From: Nitrospirota bacterium
Lineage (GTDB): Bacteria > Nitrospirota > Nitrospiria > Nitrospirales > Nitrospiraceae
Direction of reading: 5' to 3'
NCBI GenBank assembly: GCA_002737345.1
Contig: NSIK01000016.1
Span: forward strand, 8,158 to 72,157
Length of the DNA: 64,000 nt
The notes under the pieces are model-generated. The model saw nothing but the letters and a program-made list of their open reading frames with translations. It did no database searches and was not told the DNA's origin. Shown here one piece after another: positions 27,207 to 36,381 of the stretch (positions are counted from its first letter, which is position 1; each line of letters opens with the position of its first letter). Position numbers and translations under genes: made by a program.

Positions 27207-29087
27207 ATGGCAACAGCTGGCCTACACGATTCTGAACTGGGTGAGCTCCAACGCCGGCTGATCATTCTGCGCGTGGGGCTGCTGCTTGTTGTGGCCCTTT
27301 TGGGGTTGCGGCTTTGGCACTTGCAGATTCGTGAGGGGCTCTACTACCTCGATCTCTCCGAGAATAATCGCACCCGCTCAGTCATCATGGAGCCGGCGCG
27401 AGGGCTGATCTATGACCGCAATGGGGTGTTGCTGGCAAACAATGTTCCCAGCTTTACGCTCTATGTGTCGCTCGAGGACGTCAAGGATCGTAATGTGCTC
27501 ATTGATCAGCTGACCAACCTATTGGGGCTGGATCCTGTATTTGTCCGGAAGAAGATCATGGCAAAAGGCAGCAAACAATTGCCGCGCAAGGTGAAGGGCC
27601 GTTTAAGCCTCCGTGAAGCGACGTTAATCGAATCCCATCGTTTAGATATGCCCGGGGTCATGGTGCAAGTCGAATCCCAGAGGAATTATCCCGGTGGTGT
27701 GGTGGCGTCGCATCTGTTGGGCTACGTCGGGGAAGTCTCGCCCGAGCAGTTGGAGCGGCCGGAGTTTTCAGATCTGCATCAAGGCAGCATTGTCGGCCAA
27801 TATGGCGTGGAGAAGTTCTTTGACCGGTTCGTGCGGGGGCAGGCAGGGCAGAAAAGTATTGAAGTCGACGCGGTGGGCCACGAGAAACGCACGGTAGTCG
27901 TGGAACCGCCCCATGCCGGAGATAATTTATATTTGACGATCGACGTGCGGCTGCAAAAGGTGGCAGAAAATCTGTTGGGAGATGAGTCTGGTGCGATCGT
28001 TGCGCTGGATCCCAGGACGGGCGACGTGCTGGCTATGGCGAGTCGGCCAGGCTTTGATCCGAACATCCTTTCGCGGGAACTTACTCCGAAGCAATGGGCC
28101 GAGATCGTGCAAAATGAAGGACGTCCGTTGAATAATCGCGCCTCGCAAGGCCAGTACCCGCCCGGCTCGGTCTTTAAAGTGATGATGGCCGCTGCCGCGC
28201 TGGAGACCAATACGGTAACGCCTGCGACCACCATCCACTGCAATGGAGGCTATCAATTCGGTCGCCGCCTGTACCATGACTGGAAGGCCGGTGGGCATGG
28301 ATCGGTGGATCTTCGGCGCGCCCTGGTGCAATCCTGTGACGTGTATTTTTATACGGTCGGGCAGCGGATGGGCATCGAGACGATGGCCTTCTTTGCCCAT
28401 CAGTTCGGGTTGGGAGAGGAGACGGAGGTCGAGCTGCCGTCTGAACGGATCGGGATTGTGCCCTCCGCAGCTTGGAAACTGAAGGCCAAGAATGAACCCT
28501 GGTTGCCAGGTGAAACGATTTCGGCTTCGATCGGACAGGGTTATGTGAATGTGACTCCGCTGCAGATGGCGAGTCTGATCGGCACAGTGGCCAACGACGG
28601 CGTAGCCTTTCGTCCGCGATTGGTCCAGGCGGTGATGGACCGAGCGACCGGAGAGCTGCAGGCGCGGCCGACAGTTCCCAAGCGCACGTTGAAGCTGAGG
28701 CCTGAGATCTTGCCGTTGATTAAAGAGGCGCTGGCCGGGGTGGTGAAAGAGGGGACTGCCACGCGGGCGAAGTCGGCGTTGATCACGATTGCCGGGAAGA
28801 CCGGTACGGCTCAGACGACGGCTTTGGGGAAAGAAAAAAGGGCCGAGAAGGATATTCCGAAGAAGTTGCGCGACCATGCCTGGTTTGTGGCCTTCGCGCC
28901 GGTCGACGCGCCGACCATTGCCGTCGCGGTGCTGGGGGAACATATGGGCCATGGAGGGTCCGCCGCGGCGCCTCTTGCGAAAGAACTGATCGAGACCTAT
29001 GTGAAGCTGATGCCGCCGATTTCTGCCAGCGCCACGAATGGCATGGTTACGCGGGACAGTGATGCCGGAGGCCCGGGCCCACGATGA
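27207..29087 (+). CDS. mrdA: Penicillin-binding protein 2 (peptidoglycan DD-transpeptidase MrdA)
   Basis: Elongation-specific class B PBP. It has a single N-terminal membrane anchor (residues about 17-37), the dimerisation domain beginning NRTRSVIMEPARGLIYDRNG, and the transpeptidase domain with the Ser-x-x-Lys active site in YPPGSVFKVMMAAAAL, the SxN-like QSCDVYFYTVG and the KTG motif in IAGKTGTAQT. 626 residues. The last four bases overlap rodA, its SEDS glycosyltransferase partner. Confidence 0.97.
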   Translation: MATAGLHDSELGELQRRLIILRVGLLLVVALLGLRLWHLQIREGLYYLDLSENNRTRSVIMEPARGLIYDRNGVLLANNVPSFTLYVSLEDVKDRNVLIDQLTNLLGLDPVFVRKKIMAKGSKQLPRKVKGRLSLREATLIESHRLDMPGVMVQVESQRNYPGGVVASHLLGYVGEVSPEQLERPEFSDLHQGSIVGQYGVEKFFDRFVRGQAGQKSIEVDAVGHEKRTVVVEPPHAGDNLYLTIDVRLQKVAENLLGDESGAIVALDPRTGDVLAMASRPGFDPNILSRELTPKQWAEIVQNEGRPLNNRASQGQYPPGSVFKVMMAAAALETNTVTPATTIHCNGGYQFGRRLYHDWKAGGHGSVDLRRALVQSCDVYFYTVGQRMGIETMAFFAHQFGLGEETEVELPSERIGIVPSAAWKLKAKNEPWLPGETISASIGQGYVNVTPLQMASLIGTVANDGVAFRPRLVQAVMDRATGELQARPTVPKRTLKLRPEILPLIKEALAGVVKEGTATRAKSALITIAGKTGTAQTTALGKEKRAEKDIPKKLRDHAWFVAFAPVDAPTIAVAVLGEHMGHGGSAAAPLAKELIETYVKLMPPISASATNGMVTRDSDAGGPGPR

Positions 29088-30199
29088 TCGACCGGGCAAT
29101 CAAGAGCCGAGGCTTTGACAGTTTTGATCTCCGCTTTATCGGACTGATTGTGGCCATCCTGGGGATCGGCGTGTTGTCGATTTATAGCGTGACGCGCGAC
29201 CAGAATGCGGCGTTCCCCTTTTATGCCAAACAGGTTGTCTGGATTCTGCTCGGCGCGGTCGCGTTCCTGGTCATGTGGCTCTCGGACTATCATCGAATCG
29301 CCCGGTTAGCGTATCCTGCCTATGCGATTATCCTGGTCCTTTTGGTGGTTGTGCTGTTTGAAGGCAAGAGCAGCCGGGGGGCGCAACGGTGGATTCCCAT
29401 GGGACCCTTTGCGTTTCAGCCATCGGAGTTTGCTAAGTTAGTTCTTATCCTGACTTTGGCGCATTACTATTCAAGGGCGCCAAGGGTCGGATGGCTCCAG
29501 CGGGTGGTGTTGCCGGGGCTTTTGGTCTTTCCCGGGCTGCTCCTGATCCTCAAACAGCCGGATCTCGGGAGTGGGCTGAGCTTCTTGGCGGTCTATGCGG
29601 CGATGTTGCTAATGGTGAAGATGAGGTCGAAGGCCCTGGGCGTGATCCTCTTGTCTTCGCTGATGTTGTTTCCCTTCGCCTGGGAGGCGATGTGGGGGGC
29701 ATTGCATGATTATCAGCGGCAGCGCATTATGGCCTTTGTCGATCCGACGCATGATACGGGCGGTAAGGGATACCATGCGCTTCAATCTAGGATTGCCATC
29801 GGTGCGGGAGAATTGACGGGGAAGGGACTCTACGGAGGGACCCAGAGCCAATTGAAGTTTTTGCCCGAAGGGCACACAGACTTCGTTTTTTCGGTCTTTG
29901 CCGAGGAATGGGGATTCTTAGGAGTGTTGGCGCTATTGTCGTTGTTTGCGGCCTTGATCTGGCTGTCGTTGGAAATTGCGTCGCGCGCGAAGGACCAACT
30001 CGGGGCGCTGCTGGCGGTCGGCATTACCTGCCTGTTGAGTTTTTGCATCGTGGTCAATATCGGGATGACGGCGGGCATGTTTCCCATCGTAGGGATTCCC
30101 CTTCCCCTTATGAGTTACGGGGGGAGCGCGACGGTGATGACGCTGGCGTCGCTCGGTCTGCTCTTGAATGTCAAACGTCGTCGATTGAGCTTTCTTTAG
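29084..30199 (+). CDS. rodA: Peptidoglycan glycosyltransferase RodA
   Basis: SEDS family polytopic protein that polymerises lipid II during elongation. 371 residues with about ten membrane helices. Signature segments: ARLAYPAYAIILVLLV followed by GKSSRGAQRWIPMGPFAFQPSEFAKL, the extracellular QSRIAIGAGELTGKGLYGGTQSQLKFLPEGHTDFVFSVFAEEWG block, and the final IGIPLPLMSYGGSATVMTL-like motif. Overlaps mrdA. Confidence 0.97.
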   Translation: MIDRAIKSRGFDSFDLRFIGLIVAILGIGVLSIYSVTRDQNAAFPFYAKQVVWILLGAVAFLVMWLSDYHRIARLAYPAYAIILVLLVVVLFEGKSSRGAQRWIPMGPFAFQPSEFAKLVLILTLAHYYSRAPRVGWLQRVVLPGLLVFPGLLLILKQPDLGSGLSFLAVYAAMLLMVKMRSKALGVILLSSLMLFPFAWEAMWGALHDYQRQRIMAFVDPTHDTGGKGYHALQSRIAIGAGELTGKGLYGGTQSQLKFLPEGHTDFVFSVFAEEWGFLGVLALLSLFAALIWLSLEIASRAKDQLGALLAVGITCLLSFCIVVNIGMTAGMFPIVGIPLPLMSYGGSATVMTLASLGLLLNVKRRRLSFL

Positions 30200-30367
30200 T
30201 GAACAGGTGATTGCGCGGTCTCGGATGAATTGGGATAGAGGTCTAGGGAGCTATGTATGGTGGCAACCGTTGGTCGACGAGGTGTTGAGAGGAGCTCAGA
30301 ACCTGGGGATTCCCCGCGTTCGTCCTCCCCATCGGTTCGACGGTTCGCCTGAACGGAAGGAGTTGGT

Positions 30368-31888
30368 ATGGGAGTAGAAATTGCCATTACAGTCGCACGC
30401 GAAGAAACTCGCGTCGCGGTCTTGGACGGCGGAGTCGTGACGGATCTCTTCGGGGATCGGGTAAAGCACAAAGACTTCGTCGGGAATATTTATAAAGGAA
30501 AAGTGGCGAAGGTGCTGCCTGGTATGCAGGCGGCCTTTGTGGATATCGGCCTCGAGAAAGCGGCCTTCATGCACGTCTCGGATTTGTCGCTGGACGCCGA
30601 GCCTGGCGATACCCTCGTCGATGTGGATGAGGATGCCAAGGATGCCGATAAAGACGGGGACATGATGGGCCCCAGACGCCAAAGCTCCAAGCCGATCGAA
30701 CAGCTGCTGACCGAAGGGCAGGAGCTGATGGTCCAGATTTCCAAGGGGCCGATCGGGACGAAGGGCTCGCGGGTCACGACCTATGTGTCGCTCCCTGGCC
30801 GGTATCTCGTGTTCATGCCTAACGTGGAGCACATCGGCGTCTCCCGCCGCATCGCCCATGACGAAGAGCGAGCCAGGCTCAAGGACATCATGAAGCGGGT
30901 ACGGCAGCCAGGCTGCGGTTACATCGTCCGCACGGTCAGCGACGGGGTTAAAGAAGACGAGTTGCGGTCCGACGTCGAATTTTTGCATGTGCTCTGGCAG
31001 GACATCTTGTCGAAGCGCGAGCAGAAGAGGGCGCCAGCCTTGCTCCATACCGACTTGAGCCTGAGCTTTCGCGTCGTGCGCGATCTCTTCGGGAAGAAAG
31101 TCGATCGGCTCTGGATCGACTCGCGCGAGGAGTATCAGGCGATTCGTGATTTCGTGCAGCGGTTCTCTCCTGAGCAAACCTCCCGCATCCATTTCTACGA
31201 CAAGGACGAAAGTCTCTTCGATCACCTGGGCGTCGAGCAGGAGATGGCGCGGGCCCTCAGTCGTAAGGTCTGGCTCAAGTCCGGCGGGCACCTTGTGATC
31301 GACCATACCGAAGCGATGACCGTCATCGACGTCAATACCGGACGGTTCGTCGGGAAACGCGATCAGGAAGCGACCATCCTCCAGAACAATCTGGAGGCCG
31401 CGAAAGAGGTGGCCTATCAGATGAAGTTGCGCGGGATCGGCGGGATCATCATCGTGGACTTCATCGATATGGAGCGGGAGAAGAACCGCGATAAGGTGTA
31501 TCACGCATTGCTCGATGCTATGTCGACCGACAAGGCGCGAACCAGAGTATCCAGAATTTCCGATCTGGGATTGATCGAGATTTCCCGTGAGCGGGTGCGC
31601 GAAGATCTCCTGCGTTCGCTCTCTGAGCCCTGTCACTATTGCGAAGGCCGTGGCTATACGAAGTCGCCCACCACGGTGGTCTATGAAATTTTCCGCGATG
31701 TTCGTCGGATCGGCAGCAGCCCCGAGCCCCACAAGATCGTCGTCGGCGCCCATCCCTCGGTCGTCGGGCTGTTGCAAGATGAAGAGCGGCAGGGCCTTGA
31801 GGCGGTGGAGCGGGAATGTTCCGTGAAGATCATTGTGATGCCGGACGCGCAGTTGCATTTGGAACAATACGATTTGGCGGTGCTGTAG
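30368..31888 (+). CDS. rng: Ribonuclease G (RNase E/G family)
   Basis: Endoribonuclease for rRNA and mRNA processing. 506 residues. The S1-like RNA-binding domain is at residues about 35-130 (GNIYKGKVAKVLPGMQAAFVDIGLEKAAFMHVSDL), interrupted by an acidic insert. The catalytic DNase I-like region carries metal-binding Asp in MTVIDVNTGRFVG and IIIVDFIDME. The zinc-link Cys pair is CHYCEGRGYTKSP. The long RNase E C-terminal scaffold is absent, hence RNase G. ATG 30368 follows GGAAGGAG. Confidence 0.95.
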   Translation: MGVEIAITVAREETRVAVLDGGVVTDLFGDRVKHKDFVGNIYKGKVAKVLPGMQAAFVDIGLEKAAFMHVSDLSLDAEPGDTLVDVDEDAKDADKDGDMMGPRRQSSKPIEQLLTEGQELMVQISKGPIGTKGSRVTTYVSLPGRYLVFMPNVEHIGVSRRIAHDEERARLKDIMKRVRQPGCGYIVRTVSDGVKEDELRSDVEFLHVLWQDILSKREQKRAPALLHTDLSLSFRVVRDLFGKKVDRLWIDSREEYQAIRDFVQRFSPEQTSRIHFYDKDESLFDHLGVEQEMARALSRKVWLKSGGHLVIDHTEAMTVIDVNTGRFVGKRDQEATILQNNLEAAKEVAYQMKLRGIGGIIIVDFIDMEREKNRDKVYHALLDAMSTDKARTRVSRISDLGLIEISRERVREDLLRSLSEPCHYCEGRGYTKSPTTVVYEIFRDVRRIGSSPEPHKIVVGAHPSVVGLLQDEERQGLEAVERECSVKIIVMPDAQLHLEQYDLAVL

Positions 31889-32226
31889 GGTCGTAGCTTC
31901 CGTGCGGCGAGATCTGTGGATAGCCAATCTGTAGATGGCAGTCCCTCCGTTGAAGCCGCAGAGCCTTTGGGCCATCGTATGGCCTTAGTGCAACGAGAGG
32001 TTGGGCTTCGCTTGCGAGCGATCGAGGGAGGAGGGGGACCCTCTTCCACTCTTCTCCTCACCGGCACATTGACGGACAGAATGAGTTGGCTGTGGCGATC
32101 GTGGGGGCAGGCGTGCGACGGCTGCCGAGGCAACGTTACTTTCGAGTGTAATCGAAGAACAGTTGCAGAGATGAATATTATTGCATACGGCTGTGAAGGA
32201 TAGCCTCACAGCGAACCGGAGTTTTC
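31889..32226. other. Gene-free stretch between rng and topA
   Basis: 338 bases. A plus-strand frame (31916-32203, 95 codons; internal ATG 31979) stays open. Its piece TLLLTGTLTDRMSWLWRSWG looks faintly like the start of a STAS-type domain, but the rest does not match. No ribosome site is evident. It could be a decayed small gene plus the topA leader. No terminator or strong promoter was found. Confidence 0.4.
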
Positions 32227-34584
32227 ATGGCCAAGGCATTGATCATTGTTGAGTCTCCGACGAAAGCCCGTACTATCGGCAAGTATTTGGGGCGTGGCTA
32301 TACCGTCATGGCGTCGGTCGGGCATATTAAGGATCTACCCACCAGTAAGCTAGGCGTCGATGTGGAGCACGATTTCGAACCGCAATATGTGACGATCAAA
32401 GGCAAAGCGAAAATCCTATCTGAGATTAAAGCCAAGGCGGAAGCCTGCGACAAAGTGTTCCTGGCGCCGGACCCTGATAGAGAAGGGGAAGCAATCGCCT
32501 GGCATCTCGAACAGGAATTGCTCGGGAAACCTAAATCCAAGTCCAAGAAAAAGACCGAGAGCAGTAAGATCTTCCGTGTGCGTTTCAACGAAATTACGGA
32601 AGCGGCTATCAAGCGCGCGTTGCAGTCGCCCGGACAGGTCGATATGCAGCTGGTGAATGCGCAGCAGGCCCGACGGGTGCTTGACCGGATCGTCGGATAC
32701 CAGGGCAGCCAATTGCTCTGGACCAAGGTGCGCCGTGGCCTCAGCATGGGCCGGGTCCAGTCCGTGGCGATGCGGTTGATTTGTGAACGAGAACAGGAAC
32801 GAGAAGCCTTTCGCGCCGAGGAATACTGGTCCATTGCGGTGACGTTGTCCGGGGCCAATCCTCCTCCATTCCAAGCTACGCTGCATAGCATCAATGGCGA
32901 GGAGGCCTCGATTGCGACAGAGACCGAGGCGCAGCGCGTCGTTGATGCGATTCAAGGGAAAGAGTTTGCCGTCGACTCGATTGACCGGAAAGAAAAGAAA
33001 CGGAATCCCGTCGCCCCATTTATTACCAGCCGACTTCAGCAGGAAGCGGCGCGGAAGCTGCATTTCTCCTCGAAGAAGACGATGACTTTGGCGCAGAAGC
33101 TGTACGAAGGCATCGAGATCGGGGCGGAGGGCCAGACCGGTCTCATTACCTATATGAGAACTGACTCGCCGCGCATTTCGAATGAAGCGATGGAGGAAGC
33201 GCGCCAGGTCATTCAGGCGCGCTTCGGCGCAGAATACCTGCCGGCCACGCCGAACGTGTACAAGATACAAAAGGCGGCGCAAGAGGCCCACGAAGCGATT
33301 CGCCCCACAGCAGCATCTCGCGACCCTGAGTCAATCCAACAGTATCTCGAGCCGGATATCTATAAGTTGTACCAGCTGATCTGGAATCGGTTTATTGCGT
33401 CGCAGATGGTGCCGGCCATTTTCGATGTGACTCGCGTGGTCTCGAGCCCCGTCAAGACGACTGGCAAATACCTGTTCCGCTCGACCGGCACCGTGGTGAA
33501 GTTTCCCGGCCATACGATCGTCTATATGGAGGGGAGCGACAAAGAGCTCTTCGCCCAGAAGCAAAAAGGCGAACAGGAAGTCGAAGACGAGGCGGAGCGC
33601 CAGTTGCCCTTGCTCAACGAGGGCGAGAAGCTGCAGCTCGTCTCTTTGGATGGCCAGACGGTTCCCGGCGTCCTTTCAAAGCAACATTTCACCCAGCCTC
33701 CGCCCCGGTACAACGAGGCCTTACTGATCAAGGAATTAGAAGAAAAAGGTATTGGCCGGCCGTCTACCTATGCGAGCATCATTTCGACGATCCAGGATCG
33801 CAAATATGCCGAGAAGGTGGATGGACGGTTCGGTCCCACCGAAACAGGGCGGACGGTGAACGACTTCCTGATGAAGGGATTCCCTGACCTGATTAACGTC
33901 GACTTCACCTCGCATATGGAGGAGGAGTTGGATGCAGTGGAAGAAGGTAGCAAGCCCTGGGTGATGGCGGTGCGCGAATTTTACGGGCCCTTTACGGCGG
34001 ATCTGGAGAAGGCGAAGACGATCCCTGGGCCCAAGGATATCGTAGAGCCTCCCACGGATATTCCCTGCGAGAAGTGCGGCAAGATGATGGAGATTAAATG
34101 GGGCCGCAATGGCAAGTTCCTCGCCTGTCCGGCTTATAAGGATAAGCCGCCCTGCAAGAACACGCAGAACTTCGAGAAGCTCGAAGACGGCACCATTAAG
34201 ATTGTCCCGAAGATCGAGATGACGACGGATGAGAAGTGTGAGAAATGCAGCAGCCCAATGGTGGTAAAGACCGGGCGGTTTGGCAAGTTCATCGCCTGCT
34301 CCGCCTATCCTGAGTGTAAAACGACTAAACCGCTCTCGCTGGGCGTGAGATGCCCGCAGTCGGGTTGTGGCGGCGATCTCGTTCAGAAACGCACGAAGAA
34401 AGGGGCTAGGGCATTTTTCGCTTGCAGCAAGTATCCAGCCTGCGAATATGCCATGTGGGATCGCCCGATCAACAAGGCCTGCCCGACCTGCAGCGCCCCG
34501 TTTCTTATCGAGAAACTCAGCAAGCAGGTTGGCCGCAGCGTGCAATGCCGCAGCGAAGAATGCGGCTATCGCGAGGCAGGCTAA
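32227..34584 (+). CDS. topA: DNA topoisomerase I TopA
   Basis: Type IA topoisomerase relaxing negative supercoils. 785 residues. The N-terminal TOPRIM domain has LIIVESPTKARTIGKYLGRG and the acidic PDPDREGEAIAWHL. The active-site Tyr is in GLITYMRTDSPRIS. The C-terminus has four tandem topoisomerase zinc ribbons with Cys pairs at CEKCGKMMEIKW, CEKCSSPMVVKTG, CPQSGCGGDL and CPTCSAPFLIEK, each closed by a second Cys pair. Length and layout are normal. Confidence 0.97.
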   Translation: MAKALIIVESPTKARTIGKYLGRGYTVMASVGHIKDLPTSKLGVDVEHDFEPQYVTIKGKAKILSEIKAKAEACDKVFLAPDPDREGEAIAWHLEQELLGKPKSKSKKKTESSKIFRVRFNEITEAAIKRALQSPGQVDMQLVNAQQARRVLDRIVGYQGSQLLWTKVRRGLSMGRVQSVAMRLICEREQEREAFRAEEYWSIAVTLSGANPPPFQATLHSINGEEASIATETEAQRVVDAIQGKEFAVDSIDRKEKKRNPVAPFITSRLQQEAARKLHFSSKKTMTLAQKLYEGIEIGAEGQTGLITYMRTDSPRISNEAMEEARQVIQARFGAEYLPATPNVYKIQKAAQEAHEAIRPTAASRDPESIQQYLEPDIYKLYQLIWNRFIASQMVPAIFDVTRVVSSPVKTTGKYLFRSTGTVVKFPGHTIVYMEGSDKELFAQKQKGEQEVEDEAERQLPLLNEGEKLQLVSLDGQTVPGVLSKQHFTQPPPRYNEALLIKELEEKGIGRPSTYASIISTIQDRKYAEKVDGRFGPTETGRTVNDFLMKGFPDLINVDFTSHMEEELDAVEEGSKPWVMAVREFYGPFTADLEKAKTIPGPKDIVEPPTDIPCEKCGKMMEIKWGRNGKFLACPAYKDKPPCKNTQNFEKLEDGTIKIVPKIEMTTDEKCEKCSSPMVVKTGRFGKFIACSAYPECKTTKPLSLGVRCPQSGCGGDLVQKRTKKGARAFFACSKYPACEYAMWDRPINKACPTCSAPFLIEKLSKQVGRSVQCRSEECGYREAG

Positions 34585-34656
34585 TATTTTCGAGCAAGAT
34601 GTGTCGTGGCGTGAGTTGCTTTGAGGCGAGTGTCTGCCGGAGAACCGTCTATCAGT

Positions 34657-35175
34657 CTATTCCTGCCCCCCGTGCTTGCCTCCCATCAACGGCTGCTTTA
34701 AGACCCACATCTCGTAGAGGGGGATCACCATCATGATGAGGAATCCCACGGTCATGAGGGTGTCGCCCGTCAGCATCGTGATCACGAATACCGGCGAGAT
34801 ATAGCTGATGAGCCAGGGGGACAAGAGGTCCAGCGTCACGCCGCCAAAGGAGATCCAGGTTGTGACGACTTTCAGCCTGCTGCTAACGTTGGTGAGGTAG
34901 AGCACGTGGACCAGGATCATGAACACGACCGGCATCGTAAAGAGGTGGAAGTGGGTGATTTCTGCCAGCTCTCTGAACGACATCGGCTCGCCGAATGTGA
35001 TGTCCGAGCCTCGATAGTGCTTGGCGATTCCTTCCGGCGACAGCCCCGTCATGCTGTGGGCCCAGAAGAAGGAAAAGGTAAAGCCGACCAGCATGAGGAA
35101 GAGGAAAAAGGTGTAGACCAGCCGGATGTGCCGGTCTGAGTCACGGAGTTTGAATCGTTGATTGAAGTTTCTCAT
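34657..35175 (-). CDS. Four-helix membrane protein with conserved histidines (unknown)
   Basis: 172 residues with four hydrophobic helices at about 18-40, 73-97, 103-126 and 130-158. Helix 2 contains three His (ITHFHLFTMPVVFMILVHVLYL), a spacing that could ligate b-type heme, and helix 1 is closely followed by another (FFWAHSMTG). No named domain is recognised. It is the last gene of a minus-strand operon, 24 bases after the FMN-binding protein, so a redox partnership is plausible: an electron conduit through the inner membrane to the periplasmic flavin. That role is inference only. Confidence 0.75.
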   Translation of the reverse strand: MRNFNQRFKLRDSDRHIRLVYTFFLFLMLVGFTFSFFWAHSMTGLSPEGIAKHYRGSDITFGEPMSFRELAEITHFHLFTMPVVFMILVHVLYLTNVSSRLKVVTTWISFGGVTLDLLSPWLISYISPVFVITMLTGDTLMTVGFLIMMVIPLYEMWVLKQPLMGGKHGGQE

Positions 35176-35199
35176 ACGGGGACACTCGGTCCGCTTATC

Positions 35200-35886
35200 T
35201 TAGTTGCCGAAAATTGATGTGAATAAGCCCTTGTCAGTCTTGCGAGATGAGACAGTATCGCTCCCCAATCCTGCCGGTTTCAAATAGAATTCGTCGATGA
35301 GGACCAGCACGCGTTTGACGCCAGCGCTCATGGAGCGCACAGACATGGTGGCCCCGCTGATGTTAATGATGTCCTTGTTGATCCTGATCGGGTCCGACAC
35401 GGTCTTGCCGTCGTACTGAGCGTTGAAGCGTTTTGTCCTGACTTCACCGCCCTTGGCGTCCCGAAACACGAGGAGTTCCACGTCGGTACAGGTTCCCTTG
35501 GTATCGACGCCGACCATATAAGTCATGGGCTTGTACTTGCCGATGGTATGCTGAATCATGGCGTAGCCGTCGATTTTGTCACCGGTTTGACCGATGTAGA
35601 GTTCGAACGAATCCTCGGGGAACTTCCATCCGATCCGCTGTTCGATCAGTTCCTTCTTCTCTGAGGTAAGTCTGATCAGTTCCTTGCGAACCTGCTGAGT
35701 CTTTGGCATGACGGCCTTCAGCGCTTCTTCTTCCGTCATGAACTCTTCATACTTGAAATCGTCATCTTTAAGAAATCGGCGCAACTCATTATCCCAGATC
35801 TTCTCGCCGGCCAGGACGGGAAGTGTTGAGGATGTCAACAGGACTGCAAGGGCGACGGTGCGAAACGCACTCAGGGTAGTGAGCAT
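35200..35886 (-). CDS. Periplasmic FMN-binding domain protein (RnfG/NqrC-like flavinylation target)
   Basis: 228 residues. A signal peptide (residues 1-26, ends LPVLAGEK) is followed by a helical segment and an FMN-binding domain with VGVDTKGTCTDVELLVFRDAKGGEV and the flavinylation motif INISGATMSVRSM, the SGAT sequence in which Thr is esterified to FMN by ApbE. An apbE gene lies three kilobases away in the same island. The FMN-binding protein overlaps the upstream lipoprotein gene by 16 bases and is followed by the four-helix membrane protein. Expected to be a periplasmic single-electron carrier; its electron donor and acceptor are unknown. Confidence 0.88.
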   Translation of the reverse strand: MLTTLSAFRTVALAVLLTSSTLPVLAGEKIWDNELRRFLKDDDFKYEEFMTEEEALKAVMPKTQQVRKELIRLTSEKKELIEQRIGWKFPEDSFELYIGQTGDKIDGYAMIQHTIGKYKPMTYMVGVDTKGTCTDVELLVFRDAKGGEVRTKRFNAQYDGKTVSDPIRINKDIINISGATMSVRSMSAGVKRVLVLIDEFYLKPAGLGSDTVSSRKTDKGLFTSIFGN

Positions 35887-36323
35887 CCATGCTCCTTTAA
35901 TTTGGCGTCAAGACGACGTTGTACATCGTTCATGACATCTGCTGACGGATCGGTGTCGGCCCAGCCGAAGAGGCGGGAGCCCCCTCGAAAGGCCCAGCGC
36001 TGCCGCTCCTCTATAAAACTAACTTTCGTCACGTCGTCGAGTCGTTTCACTGTGAGGGTAATACGGGACCGATCTTTGCTGTTCGCCAAGTCACGTTGAA
36101 GCGCACCAAAGGTCCGTCCCGGCATCGGGATTTCCAGCCAGCCGGTCACGATTAGGCCCACATCCTTATCCTGCGTGTTGATCGCGCGATCTTTTGCTGC
36201 ATCGAGCGCTGCCTCCCAAGCATGGTCGTAGCGGCACACTGCATACCGTTCCTGCATGCCGCTGGTGGACACACAGGCCGTCAGGAGTCCAGTTGTCAAA
36301 AAGAGACTGAGATGGCGATACAT
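35871..36323 (-). CDS. Small periplasmic lipoprotein of unknown function
   Basis: 150 residues from ATG 36323. The signal YRHLSLFLTTGLLTAC has lipobox LTAC. The mature domain has alternating helices and strands (YDHAWEAALDAAKDRAINTQDKDVG, GWLEIPMPGRTFGALQ, SRITLTVKRLDDVTKVSFIEERQ) resembling general secreted lipoprotein folds with no catalytic motif. Overlap with the next gene's start (16 bases) shows translational coupling with the FMN-binding protein, so a role in the same complex is likely. Confidence 0.82.
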   Translation of the reverse strand: MYRHLSLFLTTGLLTACVSTSGMQERYAVCRYDHAWEAALDAAKDRAINTQDKDVGLIVTGWLEIPMPGRTFGALQRDLANSKDRSRITLTVKRLDDVTKVSFIEERQRWAFRGGSRLFGWADTDPSADVMNDVQRRLDAKLKEHGCSLP

Positions 36324-36381
36324 TCGTAACCGTCCTGTTTTTGGGCAGGTGCTTCCACCATGGCGCAAAGCACCTGCCTAA

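Noticed and set aside
30296-31975. 559-codon minus-strand open frame opposite rng
   Set aside because: Shadow of the RNase G gene; no recognisable motif.
31916-32203. 95-codon plus-strand frame between rng and topA
   Set aside because: Weak STAS-like similarity only in a short part and no ribosome site; described as a gene-free stretch.
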